A DNA stretch of 64,000 bases from Saprospiraceae bacterium (GTDB taxonomy: Bacteria; Bacteroidota; Bacteroidia; Chitinophagales; Saprospiraceae): assembly GCA_016719615.1 (NCBI GenBank), contig JADJYQ010000006.1:402100-466099 (forward strand), in the 5' to 3' direction. The position numbers and the translations under genes are program-made. Below are positions 1 through 9,343 of the stretch, piece after piece (position 1 is the first letter of the stretch; each line of letters starts with the position of its first letter). A model generated the notes under the pieces. The model was not told the DNA's origin. It saw only the letters and a program-made list of their open reading frames with translations, and ran no database searches.

Positions 1-1
1 A

Positions 2-460
2 AAGGATGCAGATGAAACATTGAAGCAACTTGCACTAGGGCCGATGCCAACAGAACCGGAAACATTTGACCGAGATACATTTGGTGATTTTCAAGACTTT
101 ACAACAGGTGAAAAGGAGATCAGAAGAAAAGCTCAAATAATACTTGAAGATGTTTTTTCAAAGATTATGGAAAGTAAGGATGATGAACCACGGCTTGAAT
201 ACGATGAGCAGGGAAGGTGCGGTACCATTTATTACATTGAAGGAAAAAATCGCCTTCCATTTTATTACGAAATGGGAGGATATCCGGCGCATTTGGTCAT
301 TGATATTCCCAAATCTGAAAACTGGGAAAAGCAAACTGGAATTTCTTTAGATAAACGAAGAGAAACCTTATTATTGGTAGCATCTCATGTGCGTCGTGAA
401 AAGGCAACATCCTGGCGTTTTGAAATTAACGACGATTCAATCGTGTATTACGATGCTTGA
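2..460 (+). CDS. Hypothetical protein, 5' end cut by window edge
   Basis: The frame is open from base 2 with no stop, and the first in-frame start-like codon (TTG at 20) has no ribosome binding site, so the true start probably lies left of the window. The visible part is about 150 residues, soluble and charged, with no signal peptide or membrane segment. It ends in SIVYYDA. I do not recognise the family. It converges on the minus-strand lipoprotein gene that ends 11 bases further on. Confidence 0.7.
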   Translation, partial: KDADETLKQLALGPMPTEPETFDRDTFGDFQDFTTGEKEIRRKAQIILEDVFSKIMESKDDEPRLEYDEQGRCGTIYYIEGKNRLPFYYEMGGYPAHLVIDIPKSENWEKQTGISLDKRRETLLLVASHVRREKATSWRFEINDDSIVYYDA

Positions 461-470
461 AAACATTTGA

Positions 471-1055
471 TCAACCCCTATCGCATTCGATGTAAGCCAT
501 TTTCCAGGAGCCATCTTCGCGAATCAGTGAAAATCTGCGTTCAATTGGTATATCAAATGAAGTACCGATCATTCTAACTGAAGCTGTGTCAGATTGTAAA
601 TGATCAAGGGTAATTGCGGTGTTTATCCAGTAGTTCAAATCCCATTCTTGCGCGCAAAAAAAATGATCGCCATCCATGCAGGAAGGAACTTCTCCAACGA
701 TTTCATGTTGCCACAATTTTTCACATTCCAGATAGAAATTCTTTTCATTTTGAATAAATGAGCGGCTTAAATACCCACTTGAATATAGCTTATCCAAGTA
801 AAGCTGAAATAAATCAGCAATAAGTCGATATCGATCGCCACGATCATCCACAAAATTGTAATCATTAATGGTATCAGTCGATTTGGAATGATGCCATTGG
901 TAAAATTCATGGATCGTATTCGCAATTTCAATACTATCCTGAGTTCTTGTCCCTTCTGAATTCTGAACGGGAGAGGACAACTTACATGAAATATTCATGA
1001 AGCAAATGACTGCGAAGACAAAAATACTTTCATTGATTAAGATGATTGATTTCAT
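471..1055 (-). CDS. Small lipoprotein of unknown function
   Basis: 194 residues. A hydrophobic N-terminal helix ends in a lipobox-like MNISC, so it is probably exported and lipidated. The rest is polar with several cysteines and many aromatic residues (for example WQHEIVGEVPSCMDGDHFFC). The closing stretch, which reads like 'fsLIREDGSWKMAYIECD', resembles proteins of the NTF2-like fold, but this is only an impression. The start codon overlaps the stop of the upstream minus-strand gene, so the two are probably co-transcribed. Confidence 0.7.
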   Translation of the reverse strand: MKSIILINESIFVFAVICFMNISCKLSSPVQNSEGTRTQDSIEIANTIHEFYQWHHSKSTDTINDYNFVDDRGDRYRLIADLFQLYLDKLYSSGYLSRSFIQNEKNFYLECEKLWQHEIVGEVPSCMDGDHFFCAQEWDLNYWINTAITLDHLQSDTASVRMIGTSFDIPIERRFSLIREDGSWKMAYIECDRG

Positions 1056-1624
1056 TATTGGATTTTATTTTTTTGAAGCCATCCATCTATTGCCTTCACT
1101 GCATTGAATTGAATTTTCCTGGCTTCCTGAGGCGTATTATTTTGAATAGCTAACTTTAAGTGTTTCACATTTTGTCCAAAATACTTACCATCTTCTTTAA
1201 AATGAAAATTTAACGCTTCGAGCATTAATGGAATATTAAAATGGTCCAGTGTCCAATCCTGAAAATTATTCGCTTCTTTCAGAAATTCTCCAACATCTAC
1301 TGATAAAGAAACAATACTTTGTAGTAGCGGTTCTTTAAATTTCTCTTTTTGATTTAAAGCGTTGCCGCATAGGAAATAATAGGCTGCTGTATATTGCTCT
1401 CTGTTTTTCAATACCTGGAGAATTTGTTCTTCCCAGTCAGTTCGTTCTTTAATTTTTTTCAATGCAGCTTCATGAATGTCCTTAGGTCTGGCGGGAAAAG
1501 AATAACTCAGCAATCCTGAGATGTTATCATCAGTTGCATATTTATCAATGGTTTCTAAATTTTGAAGATGATAATGATCGTGTGTTTCCTGCTTTTCGCG
1601 ACTTATCATGCGCGAAGTCTTCAC
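1055..1624 (-). CDS. Hypothetical helical protein
   Basis: 189 residues, mostly predicted helix, no signal peptide and no membrane segment. A histidine-rich patch (THDHYH) lies near residue 15. The second half includes NNTPQEARKIQFNAVKAIDGWLQ. No family recognised. It lies between a membrane protein gene (12 bases upstream) and a lipoprotein gene whose start overlaps its stop, so it belongs to a four-gene minus-strand group between 471 and 2507. An internal ATG at codon 6 is an alternative start. Confidence 0.65.
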   Translation of the reverse strand: MKTSRMISREKQETHDHYHLQNLETIDKYATDDNISGLLSYSFPARPKDIHEAALKKIKERTDWEEQILQVLKNREQYTAAYYFLCGNALNQKEKFKEPLLQSIVSLSVDVGEFLKEANNFQDWTLDHFNIPLMLEALNFHFKEDGKYFGQNVKHLKLAIQNNTPQEARKIQFNAVKAIDGWLQKNKIQ

Positions 1625-1636
1625 CTGGTTGACCCT

Positions 1637-2179
1637 CTACCCATAAAAGCTTAAACCGGAATATAATGAACTAAGCAGGATGCCTACATAGAGCGGATAT
1701 TTCACATAGCTAAAACTCATGCCTACATCTCCTCCATTTCTTATTAGAAAGAAAAACGGAATCATAACGCACAAGGGGATCCATAGATATATATGTGCCT
1801 GTGATAAATACCTTAACAAAAGAGGATATCCGCCATCGCTATGCCATTCTATTTTGAATGTACTGCTGAAAAACACAGATACTATATATGAAATGCAAAA
1901 CAAGATGGTAAATATATTTGGAAAACTCAAGTGTTCATTCAACCATGAAAAGTATCCTTTACGGCTCATCATCCAAAATAAAAGCAATGTGGTAATGACA
2001 AAAAGGACTCCAAGTATGATCATCATCCAGGCCTGACCTACCGCACGATCGCCACCTATATGTTTATATTGCAAAATATTCAAGATTTGACATCCGGTAA
2101 TAAATGCGCATAAAAAGTAAATAATGTATATCATTAGAAAATTAAATAGCTTACGAATAGAGCGTTTAGCTGTGAGCAA
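1637..2179 (-). CDS. Hypothetical polytopic membrane protein
   Basis: 180 residues with about five hydrophobic segments (near residues 12-30, 50-70, 85-105, 128-147 and 158-178). No conserved catalytic motif is visible and the family is not recognised. It sits 28 bases after the next upstream minus-strand membrane protein gene and 12 bases before a soluble hypothetical gene, which suggests one transcript. Confidence 0.65.
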   Translation of the reverse strand: MLTAKRSIRKLFNFLMIYIIYFLCAFITGCQILNILQYKHIGGDRAVGQAWMMIILGVLFVITTLLLFWMMSRKGYFSWLNEHLSFPNIFTILFCISYIVSVFFSSTFKIEWHSDGGYPLLLRYLSQAHIYLWIPLCVMIPFFFLIRNGGDVGMSFSYVKYPLYVGILLSSLYSGLSFYG

Positions 2180-2207
2180 TTCCAGTAAATCCTGATTTCA
2201 TCTAAAT

Positions 2208-2507
2208 TCATTTTCCAAATAAATTAAATACCAATGCCAAAAATCCTGTGATCAAAACACCAATTATAAAGGGAGTGGCCGGAATCCATAGTAAAATATT
2301 GGCTAAAGTCATATTTCCTTTATTTCTTAGAAATAAAGCAAGCATGATAAGGAGACTTAAAATAACTGGAATCAGCCAGGCCAGAATTTTACCTTGAGGT
2401 GAAAACCCATCCTCGCTGCCACGACTCAAATACATGCCGGAAACAGAAAGGATAATGAGCAAAACATTTGCAACGAGCCCTAATTTAAATATCAAGCCTG
2501 AATTCAT
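2208..2507 (-). CDS. Small membrane protein
   Basis: 99 residues with three hydrophobic segments (about 8-25, 43-62 and 72-95), ending in a short basic tail (NLFGK). It is the first gene of the minus-strand group and points away from the plus-strand membrane gene at 2692, so the 2508-2691 gap probably holds promoters for both directions. No function can be assigned. Confidence 0.6.
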   Translation of the reverse strand: MNSGLIFKLGLVANVLLIILSVSGMYLSRGSEDGFSPQGKILAWLIPVILSLLIMLALFLRNKGNMTLANILLWIPATPFIIGVLITGFLALVFNLFGK

Positions 2508-2691
2508 TCTTGCTGATCATTTAGATGACTTTGAAAGTATCAGAAAATAGGAGACCCTGCAAAATTATAAAGTTTTAGCAATACAGATAGATTCCGATTA
2601 TTTAACTACACTTTTAAAGATTGCAAACTTATCTTAAATATATTCAAACATTTATTTATCATTACTTTTACTTTAATAAATATGGAATCAA

Positions 2692-3069
2692 ATGAATCGA
2701 TGGACAAATTATCTCTTGGGGCCAGAATTATATTGGCTGTTGCTTTTTGCTTTGGTAAGTTTAGTGATAAGGCTTACCAATCCACCTGATAAATTTATGG
2801 ATGAAATCTGGATCAGGATGAGCGTTATCGTTCCGCTGATATTTCTTCCATTGAGTTTCGGATTGTATTGGTTGGCATTTGTTCCTAAAAAATTGCTCTT
2901 ATTGAGGCTCATTGTTGCCGGGTTTCTGGGCAGTCATTTTGTAATAGAGAAAGGCATCAATGCTTATTCTAATCAAGGTCCTGGAGCAGGAACATCCTAT
3001 ATGGTGGGTATCCTTTTGATGTTGATGGTCTTGCTTGTTCTTTCCATTATTGCTTTATTAAAATTCTGA
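2692..3069 (+). CDS. Small membrane protein
   Basis: 125 residues with four hydrophobic stretches (about 8-26, 44-65, 70-85 and 102-122). A soluble loop near residues 86-100 contains NQGPGAGTSY. Its stop is one base before the ATG of the next gene, so the pair is probably translationally coupled. No recognised family. Confidence 0.65.
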   Translation: MNRWTNYLLGPELYWLLLFALVSLVIRLTNPPDKFMDEIWIRMSVIVPLIFLPLSFGLYWLAFVPKKLLLLRLIVAGFLGSHFVIEKGINAYSNQGPGAGTSYMVGILLMLMVLLVLSIIALLKF

Positions 3070-3070
3070 A

Positions 3071-3691
3071 ATGCCGCTGGTATTTCTCAAATATCCTATC
3101 GTAAAACATTACGCTGGAAGTGTATTTGATTTAATTGAAAGTTTCAATCAAGTAGAAGACCAGCCTACTTTGTATGAGCGACAAAATCCTAAACGATTTT
3201 ATCATTTGCCTGATGATGGCAGGGGAAGGCTCATGGACTTATCTTTTTTGGATACAGAATTGTGCCCTGTTGAAATTTTTGAGGGGGTAGATTTAAATAG
3301 TGGTCCCGGCCGTGTAACATCAATCCGATCAGAAGATTCAGATTCTAAAGTCAACTTACTGCATTTATGGACGGATTCGCAAATGTTGAGCTTAAAAGAT
3401 TCAGAAGACAAGCTAAAACAAATCATACAGATCATTTGGCCAGAAGATTTAGGGCTACCGGCAACCGGTTTATTGTTCGACCGAAAATATAATCATCAAA
3501 TTGGTGCATCGTTGTTGACTCAATCAAATTTTAATTTTGATCTGAGTAATTTACATCCTGGGTTTTTTGAGATGCAAATTCAAAAAGAGGAAAGAATACT
3601 TTTTAGAATCACGTTCATGAAGTGTTTTCCTTTGGTTGTAATTGTTGATCAAAAGAAGCATGGCTTTTCAATTGAAAAGGCGGTATGGTGA
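3071..3691 (+). CDS. Hypothetical soluble protein
   Basis: 206 residues, no signal peptide and no membrane helix. It starts one base after the stop of the small membrane protein gene, so the two probably act together, but no known domain was recognised. The downstream region is a repeat-filled gap rather than another gene. Confidence 0.65.
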   Translation: MPLVFLKYPIVKHYAGSVFDLIESFNQVEDQPTLYERQNPKRFYHLPDDGRGRLMDLSFLDTELCPVEIFEGVDLNSGPGRVTSIRSEDSDSKVNLLHLWTDSQMLSLKDSEDKLKQIIQIIWPEDLGLPATGLLFDRKYNHQIGASLLTQSNFNFDLSNLHPGFFEMQIQKEERILFRITFMKCFPLVVIVDQKKHGFSIEKAVW

Positions 3692-3765
3692 GCAAGCTAA
3701 GAGCCTAAAGCTAAAAGCTTTGTGTGGTGGTAAATGAAGTGCATCTTTTACTTAAGAGCATACTT

Positions 3766-3830
3766 GCGTACCTACGGCACGCTAGGAATGATTTTCCTAA
3801 TCTGCTACCAATATTTTGTCCCTACGGGAC
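3766..3830. repeat. REP-like palindromic cluster
   Basis: Three small palindromes in a row: GCGT-acctacggc-ACGC (3766-3782), AGGAA-tgatt-TTCCT (3784-3798) and GTCCC-tac-GGGAC (3818-3830). Short palindromes with 'cctacgg' and 'ccctacggg' loops are a common type of intergenic repeat in Bacteroidota. The site lies 3' of the gene ending at 3691 and 3' of mnmG on the other strand, so the hairpins could also help end both transcripts. Confidence 0.5.
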
Positions 3831-3914
3831 ATGAATAAGATTAAAGATTAAAGAGCAATATCTTTTAACGAGTAAAGTTCAAAAAAAAATTAAAAAAAAT
3901 ATGTATTTATTTGA

Positions 3915-3930
3915 ACTAACATATGTTAGT
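3915..3930. repeat. 16-bp palindrome actaac-N4-gttagt
   Basis: The sequence actaacatatgttagt is a perfect inverted repeat. It lies 11 bases before a tandem array built from the same word (actaacag). Related palindromes occur at 22858, 50848, 57288 and 62216. Confidence 0.6.
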
Positions 3931-3941
3931 CTGTGTTGATT

Positions 3942-4021
3942 ACTAACAGACTAACAGACTAACAGACTAACAGACTAACAGACTAACAGACTAACAGACT
4001 AACAGACTAACAGACTAACAG
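3942..4021. repeat. Tandem repeat, 8 bp x 10 (actaacag)
   Basis: Ten uninterrupted, identical copies of actaacag fill 80 bases and then decay into related words (acaagcag, actt). It lies between two convergent genes, so it is not a promoter-embedded phase-variation tract for either. An 8-bp unit is not a multiple of three, so changes in copy number would shift any reading frame across it, but no ORF crosses it. Confidence 0.95.
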
Positions 4022-4113
4022 ACAAGCAGACTTCTTCCTACAAGCCTAACAGCCAAAAAGGCAAACAGACAACTTCCTGCCTGCCCATATTTCTTACCCC
4101 ACATTAAATTTAC

Positions 4114-5979
4114 TCATCGCCCCAGATAAACCAGCAATATCGAAATATCTGAAGGTGATACGCCGCTGATGCGACTGGCTTGTCCGATGGAGTTAGGTTT
4201 GATTTTACTGAGTTTGGTTTTGGCTTCGTTGCTGAGTGCGGGAATGGCATGATAGTCAAAGTCAGCAAATAGTTTGATGTGTTCTAGGCGAGACATTTTA
4301 TCGACCATTTCTTGTTCTTTTTTGATATAGCCTTCGTATTTTATCTGGATTTCTGCACTTTGTAATGATTCGTCATCAAAGGATGAAAATTCTGAAGCGA
4401 TATTTGGAAGTTGCTGAAAAATGGCAGTTAAACTCACATTGGGTCTTGTAAGGATCAGGCTTAACTTTGTTTTGGTCTCGATGGGAGATGAGTCAATACT
4501 CATTAAATAAGGATTGATGTTGTCAGCAGAAAGTGAAATGCTTTGCAATAATTTGAATATTTTTGAATGATCTTCCATTTTTTGTTGCACGCGCTTCAAT
4601 CGTTCGCTTACATTTTGCATCGCTAGTTTTTCGGTCATTGGCGTTAAACGAAGATCTGCATTGTCTTGTCTCAATAATATCCGGAACTCAGCTCTGGATG
4701 TAAACATTCGGTAGGGTTCTTCGGTCCCTTTGTTGACGAGGTCATCGATGAGCACTCCAATATAAGCTTCAGATCGCGACAATACGAACGACTGTTCGTC
4801 TCTTACGCGCAACGCAGCGTTAATGCCTGCAATCAATCCCTGACAGGCAGCTTCTTCATAACCTGTGGTACCGTTTATTTGACCCGCAAAGAATAGATTA
4901 GGAACTAAATGCGTTTCGAGACTCAGAGATAACTGCGTAGGTGGAAAATAATCATATTCAATGGCATATCCCGGTCTGAACATTTTTACATTTTCAAGTC
5001 CAGGTATTTTTTGTAGTGCTTTATATTGGACTTCTTCCGGAAGAGAAGAAGAAAATCCATTTAAATAAACCTCATGTGTATCCCAGCCTTCGGGTTCTAT
5101 AAACAGCTGATGCCGCTCGCGTTCTGCAAAGCGTTCGATTTTATCTTCGATTGAAGGACAATAGCGCGGACCGAGGCCCTGAATTCTTCCGGAAAACATT
5201 GGACTTTTATCGAAACCTGTTTTGAGGATATCGTGGACTTCTTTGTTGGTATAACTGATATGGCAACTCAGTTGTTTGTCGGGAACATTGGTATTTAAAA
5301 AAGAAAATCGAGAAGGATATTCATCGCCGAGTTGTTCTTCGAGAATTGAATAATTGATGGTCCGACCATCCAATCGCGGAGGCGTTCCTGTTTTCATTCG
5401 CCCGCTTTCAAAACCGAGCTGTACGAGTTGCTCTGTAATTCCCGTTGCTGCATTTTCGCCAGCTCTCCCGCCACCAAATTGTTTTTCGCCAATATGAATG
5501 ATACCATTTAAAAAAGTACCATTGGTAAGCACGACTGTTTTTCCTTCGATCTGCTGCCCCATACCGGTGATGACCCCGCAGGCTTTGCCATCTTTCATGA
5601 GCAGACCTTTCACCATATCCTGCCAAAAATCGATCAGCGGATGGGCCTCGAGCATATTGCGCCATTTGCGTGCAAAAAGGTTGCGGTCACTTTGTGCACG
5701 GGGGCTCCACATGGCGGGGCCTTTAGAGCGGTTGAGCATTCGGAATTGAACGCGGGTTTCATCAGTAATGATACCTGAATAACCACCCAAGGCATCAATC
5801 TCGCGAACAATCTGGCCTTTAGCAACACCGCCCATAGCTGGATTACAGGACATTTGAGCAATCGTTTGCATGTTCATCGTAATCAGCAAGACCCTGCATC
5901 CCATATTGCCGGCACTCACCGCGGCTTCGCAACCTGCGTGGCCGGCACCTACTACTATAACATCGTAATTTGCAAACAT
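4114..5979 (-). CDS. mnmG: tRNA uridine-5-carboxymethylaminomethyl(34) synthase MnmG
   Basis: With MnmE this FAD enzyme builds the cmnm5 group on wobble U34 of several tRNAs, in the cytosol. At 621 residues it has the usual length. The N-terminal FAD-binding motif VGAGHAGCEAA (about 10-20), the signature GLGPRYCPSIEDK (about 268-280) and GTTGYEEAACQGLIAG (about 368-383) are all present, and the C-terminal helical tail ends in ISGVSPSDISILLVYLGR, as in the family. It stands alone here, without mnmE or rsmG next to it. The upstream strand contains TAATTTCG, one base off the Bacteroidota -7 element, about 14 bases before the start. Confidence 0.97.
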   Translation of the reverse strand: MFANYDVIVVGAGHAGCEAAVSAGNMGCRVLLITMNMQTIAQMSCNPAMGGVAKGQIVREIDALGGYSGIITDETRVQFRMLNRSKGPAMWSPRAQSDRNLFARKWRNMLEAHPLIDFWQDMVKGLLMKDGKACGVITGMGQQIEGKTVVLTNGTFLNGIIHIGEKQFGGGRAGENAATGITEQLVQLGFESGRMKTGTPPRLDGRTINYSILEEQLGDEYPSRFSFLNTNVPDKQLSCHISYTNKEVHDILKTGFDKSPMFSGRIQGLGPRYCPSIEDKIERFAERERHQLFIEPEGWDTHEVYLNGFSSSLPEEVQYKALQKIPGLENVKMFRPGYAIEYDYFPPTQLSLSLETHLVPNLFFAGQINGTTGYEEAACQGLIAGINAALRVRDEQSFVLSRSEAYIGVLIDDLVNKGTEEPYRMFTSRAEFRILLRQDNADLRLTPMTEKLAMQNVSERLKRVQQKMEDHSKIFKLLQSISLSADNINPYLMSIDSSPIETKTKLSLILTRPNVSLTAIFQQLPNIASEFSSFDDESLQSAEIQIKYEGYIKKEQEMVDKMSRLEHIKLFADFDYHAIPALSNEAKTKLSKIKPNSIGQASRISGVSPSDISILLVYLGR

Positions 5980-6086
5980 ATTCGGCGGCGAAATTAACCA
6001 TAATACTGCTTTTAAATGGAATTGAGACGTCTTTTACAGGATTATTGACAAATCAGCAGAAAGCTTATATTCGCAAAAAATTAATA

Positions 6087-6485
6087 ATGAAAAGACTGGT
6101 TTATATTGTTTTTGGATTTACTTTTTGTTTTTTTTCTTGTGGAACTTCTAAAACCGTTGAATCTGATGGCTGGAAATTTATCGCTGATAAATGGGTAAAT
6201 TTTGGCGTAGACAGAGATATGATTCATGTTGGAAATATTGGGGACGAATATTCAAAATTAGTGGTCCGGGTGACCGATGCTCCATTGAGAATGTACGACA
6301 TGAAAGTATTTTTTGATAATGGCGGTGTACAGGATGTAGCCATTAAATCCATCATTAGGCAAGGTGGCCAGACGCGCATCATAGATTTGGACGGTGGAAA
6401 ACGCAGACTTTCCAAAATTGAATTTTGGTATGAAACGAAAGGTCGTGGAAAAGGAAGATCCCGCGTAGCTGTTTGGGGAAAATAA
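6087..6485 (+). CDS. Small lipoprotein of unknown function
   Basis: 132 residues from the ATG at 6087, which I prefer to the in-frame start at 5970 because it gives a clean lipoprotein signal (MKRLVYIVFGFTFCFFSCG). The longer start would overlap the mnmG start. The mature part has one beta-rich domain (WVNFGVDRDMIHVG ... LSKIEFWYETKGRGKG) resembling small periplasmic DUF2541-type proteins; this family call is tentative. A TATATTCG word 12 bases upstream of the ATG may be its -7 element. Confidence 0.7.
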   Translation: MKRLVYIVFGFTFCFFSCGTSKTVESDGWKFIADKWVNFGVDRDMIHVGNIGDEYSKLVVRVTDAPLRMYDMKVFFDNGGVQDVAIKSIIRQGGQTRIIDLDGGKRRLSKIEFWYETKGRGKGRSRVAVWGK

Positions 6486-6581
6486 ATTGAAATTCAGCTC
6501 ACAAGGGCTAGTTACTTTTCGTTCATTCTGGATAATAACATTCAAAAAATTTTTAACTTCAAAAAACCAAAACTAATATTT

Positions 6582-8630
6582 ATGAAAAAAATATGCCTTG
6601 TTATATGCCTGTTGCATTCAGGTTTGTTCATGCTAGCGCAAGAGAAAAAACCCATATCACACGAAAGCATGTGGCTGCTGAAGCGCGTTGGTGCACCAGC
6701 CATCAGTCCGAACGGAAGCCAGTTGGTTTATTCGATTTCTGAGCCCTCATACGATGAAAAAGAGCAAGTAAGTGATCTTTGGATCATGCCGGTCAGCGGA
6801 AATAAACAAGCAAGAAGACTGACGACGGGAAAAGCGGGTGAAGGAAATTATTCCTGGAGCCCTGATGGCAAATATCTTGCATTCACAGCAAAAAGAGAAG
6901 GAGACGAAGCCGGGCAGATTTATTTATTGAATATCATGGAAGGTGGCGAAGCACAACGTTTAACACAAGTCAGTACTGGCGCTTCGGGTATCAGGTGGAG
7001 CCCTGATGGCAAAAGGATACTATTCAACAGTTCCGTATTTCCGGGATGTTTTGCAGATAGTTGCAATAAGAAAAAGATTGAAGACAAAAAGAAACAAAAA
7101 TACCTTGCGAGGGTGTACACCAGTTTTCCCATTCGCAATTGGGACAAATGGAAAGATGAAAAACAAACGCATTTGTTTGTTCAACACATTGATAGCACTC
7201 AGGCCAGAGATCTCTTCCTGGATGTAAGGATTGTCAATGAAACAGGGTTCATATTAGGATCTGCCAATTGGACCAAAGATGGCAAAGATATTCTCTTTGC
7301 AGCAAGCACAGAAGGAAATACCCAGGCCTACCGGGAACCGGTCTTTCATTTGTATTCCTTATCTGTGAATGGTGGAACAGAAACAAAACTAACGGATGGT
7401 AGTTTTGAATATTCGGACCCCACCCTGAGCGATGATGGAAAATACCTGTTATGTCTTGAGAATGCGCATAATAATGGAAAGTTGTACAATCTTCCGCAAT
7501 TGGTAAGATTTGACTGGCCGACCATGGAACATAAAAAATACATTTGTAAAGACCTTGACAGACCCATCCAGCAATTTACCAGTCATGGTCAAGAAATCTA
7601 TCTCACAGCCGAAGACCATGGCCGGGATAAATTATTTGTATTCTCGATTCAAGGAGGAAATGCCAAATCCTTTGACCAACTAACAGTTGGTAGTTATTCC
7701 AATCTGAGTCTCAGCAATACATACCCTCCGGCCATAGTAAGCAATTGGGAATCTGTGAACAATCCTGCTGAGATCGTGCGAATTGATAAGAATGGACCAC
7801 ACAAGCTTTTATCTGAAGCCAATAAGTCTGGATTGGATAGTCTGAAACTATCTACATACGAGACCTTTTATTTTACCAGTAGCCGTGGAAAAAAAATCCG
7901 CAATCTGCTCGTGAAGCCAGCCAATTTTGAGGAGGGTAAAAAATATCCACTGTTTGTGGTTATCCATGGTGGACCGGCAGGAGCCTGGAAAGAAAACTGG
8001 TCATACCGCTGGAACTACCACTTATTAGCAAGTCCCGGATATGTTTTGTTATTTACCGATTATACGGGATCAACCGGATATGGAGAGAAGTTCACACAAG
8101 ATATTATATTGGATCCATTCAAAGGTCCTGCAGATGAGATTAATGAAGCAGCTGCCTATGCCATTAAAAAATATGCTTTCATTGATGGCAATCTACAGGC
8201 TGCAGGCGGCGCAAGTTATGGCGGGCACCTCGCCAATTGGTTACAGGCTACGACTTCGCATTATAAGTGTCTGATCAGTCATGCGGGTTTGGTGAACAGT
8301 ATTTCGCAGTGGGGTTCCAGTGATCATATTTTTGGGCGAGAACTGATGAATGGGGGCACACCCTGGTCCAATTCCAAAATTTGGAAAGAACAAAATCCGA
8401 TGTATTATGCAGATCAATTCAAAACACCTATGCTAGTAACCATTGGAGAACTTGATTATCGCGTACCGGTCAACAATAGCATTGAAAATTGGAATATCTT
8501 ACAGCGACAAAAAATACCTTCGAAACTCATTGTTTTTCCTGAAGAGAACCACTGGATCCTGAAAGCGGAAAACAGCCGCTTCTTTTACAAAGAACTTCAT
8601 GCCTGGCTCAAAACCTATTTAAATCCATAG
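6582..8630 (+). CDS. S9 family serine peptidase (prolyl oligopeptidase type), secreted
   Basis: 682 residues. A signal peptide (about 1-19) is followed by a WD40/PD40-like beta-propeller with SWSPDGKYLAFT and RWSPDGKRILF repeats (about 30-400) and an alpha/beta hydrolase domain. The catalytic triad is visible: Ser545 in GGASYGGH, Asp625 in GELDYRVP and His657 in EENHW. The oxyanion HGGPAG motif is at about 462-467. The family cleaves short peptides, releasing dipeptides or acylated residues, in the periplasm or outside. Its stop codon overlaps the GTG start of the ogt-like gene. Confidence 0.93.
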   Translation: MKKICLVICLLHSGLFMLAQEKKPISHESMWLLKRVGAPAISPNGSQLVYSISEPSYDEKEQVSDLWIMPVSGNKQARRLTTGKAGEGNYSWSPDGKYLAFTAKREGDEAGQIYLLNIMEGGEAQRLTQVSTGASGIRWSPDGKRILFNSSVFPGCFADSCNKKKIEDKKKQKYLARVYTSFPIRNWDKWKDEKQTHLFVQHIDSTQARDLFLDVRIVNETGFILGSANWTKDGKDILFAASTEGNTQAYREPVFHLYSLSVNGGTETKLTDGSFEYSDPTLSDDGKYLLCLENAHNNGKLYNLPQLVRFDWPTMEHKKYICKDLDRPIQQFTSHGQEIYLTAEDHGRDKLFVFSIQGGNAKSFDQLTVGSYSNLSLSNTYPPAIVSNWESVNNPAEIVRIDKNGPHKLLSEANKSGLDSLKLSTYETFYFTSSRGKKIRNLLVKPANFEEGKKYPLFVVIHGGPAGAWKENWSYRWNYHLLASPGYVLLFTDYTGSTGYGEKFTQDIILDPFKGPADEINEAAAYAIKKYAFIDGNLQAAGGASYGGHLANWLQATTSHYKCLISHAGLVNSISQWGSSDHIFGRELMNGGTPWSNSKIWKEQNPMYYADQFKTPMLVTIGELDYRVPVNNSIENWNILQRQKIPSKLIVFPEENHWILKAENSRFFYKELHAWLKTYLNP

Positions 8631-9196
8631 TGGAAATGGTTTTATGTACAGAAACATCAAAACTAACGAGTGTTCACATCGTAAGTTATGTAAGTCCTAT
8701 AGGTGATTTATGGGCTGCAGCAACAGACCAAGGGATTTGTTATTTAGAATTTAAAGAAGAAGATATTCAGCGCAGACAACTGGAAGCCTTTTGTATAAAA
8801 TGGGAATTGGAAGTAAAGGAGCAAACAAATGAATCCCTGGAATTGCTGGTCAAACAATTGGACGAATATTTTCACAAAACAATCAGGCAATTTGATTTAC
8901 CTCTGCACTTATTGGGTACTGAATTTCAGCAAAAGGTCTGGATACAGCTGCTTCAAATCCCATTTGGACAGACCATCAGTTATGAAAAGCTATCTTTAAA
9001 AATGGAACAGCCTCTGGCGATCAGAGCTATAGCAAATGCGAATGGACAAAATCCAATTGCTATTCTTGTACCATGCCACCGCGTCATTGGAAAAGACGGA
9101 TCGCTCACCGGATATGCCGGAGGGATGTGGAGGAAGCAATGGTTGTTGGAGCATGAATCAAACTTGCCCAAGCAATCTAAGTTGTTCTTTGGATAG
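8630..9196 (+). CDS. ogt: Methylated-DNA--[protein]-cysteine S-methyltransferase
   Basis: This suicide repair enzyme transfers alkyl groups from O6-alkylguanine to its own cysteine. 188 residues, with active site PCHRVIG (Cys149), the winged-helix DNA-binding part (GTEFQQKVWIQLLQIPFGQTISY) and the C-terminal GxxGYAGGMWRKQWLLEHE. The GTG start shares a base with the TAG of the S9 peptidase gene; an ATG at 8636 is an alternative. There is no Ada-type N-terminal domain, so it is the stand-alone Ogt/MGMT form. Confidence 0.93.
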   Translation: MEMVLCTETSKLTSVHIVSYVSPIGDLWAAATDQGICYLEFKEEDIQRRQLEAFCIKWELEVKEQTNESLELLVKQLDEYFHKTIRQFDLPLHLLGTEFQQKVWIQLLQIPFGQTISYEKLSLKMEQPLAIRAIANANGQNPIAILVPCHRVIGKDGSLTGYAGGMWRKQWLLEHESNLPKQSKLFFG

Positions 9197-9292
9197 GGTT
9201 TTGTCAATCTGGAATACCATGTTTTTTCAAATACAGGATAATCCCCCTTCAAATACAGTGTTTATCCCCTCCTGAGGCTTAAGGGCATAGAG

Positions 9293-9300
9293 TACATTTG
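9293..9300 (+). promoter_or_regulatory. Bacteroidota -7 element TACATTTG
   Basis: An exact TAnnTTTG match 43 bases before the metallophosphoesterase ATG. The upstream -33 TTG is not convincing. It is the best candidate for the main promoter of the long cluster that begins at 9344. Confidence 0.5.
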
Positions 9301-9343
9301 ATTTGTTTTACAACGATTTGCTTCATCATTAAAAGAATCCACC

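Noticed and set aside
3942..4021. Possible CRISPR array
   Set aside because: The 8-bp units are directly joined with no spacers, so this is a simple tandem repeat. No cas genes are nearby.
5970..6086. Longer start for the lipoprotein at 6087
   Set aside because: It would overlap the mnmG start and put the lipoprotein signal 39 residues into the protein; the ATG at 6087 gives a normal signal peptide.
7386..7401. Further match to the dispersed palindrome (actaacggatggtagt)
   Set aside because: Two mismatches and an in-frame L-T-D-G-S that is common in this propeller type; best explained by coding.
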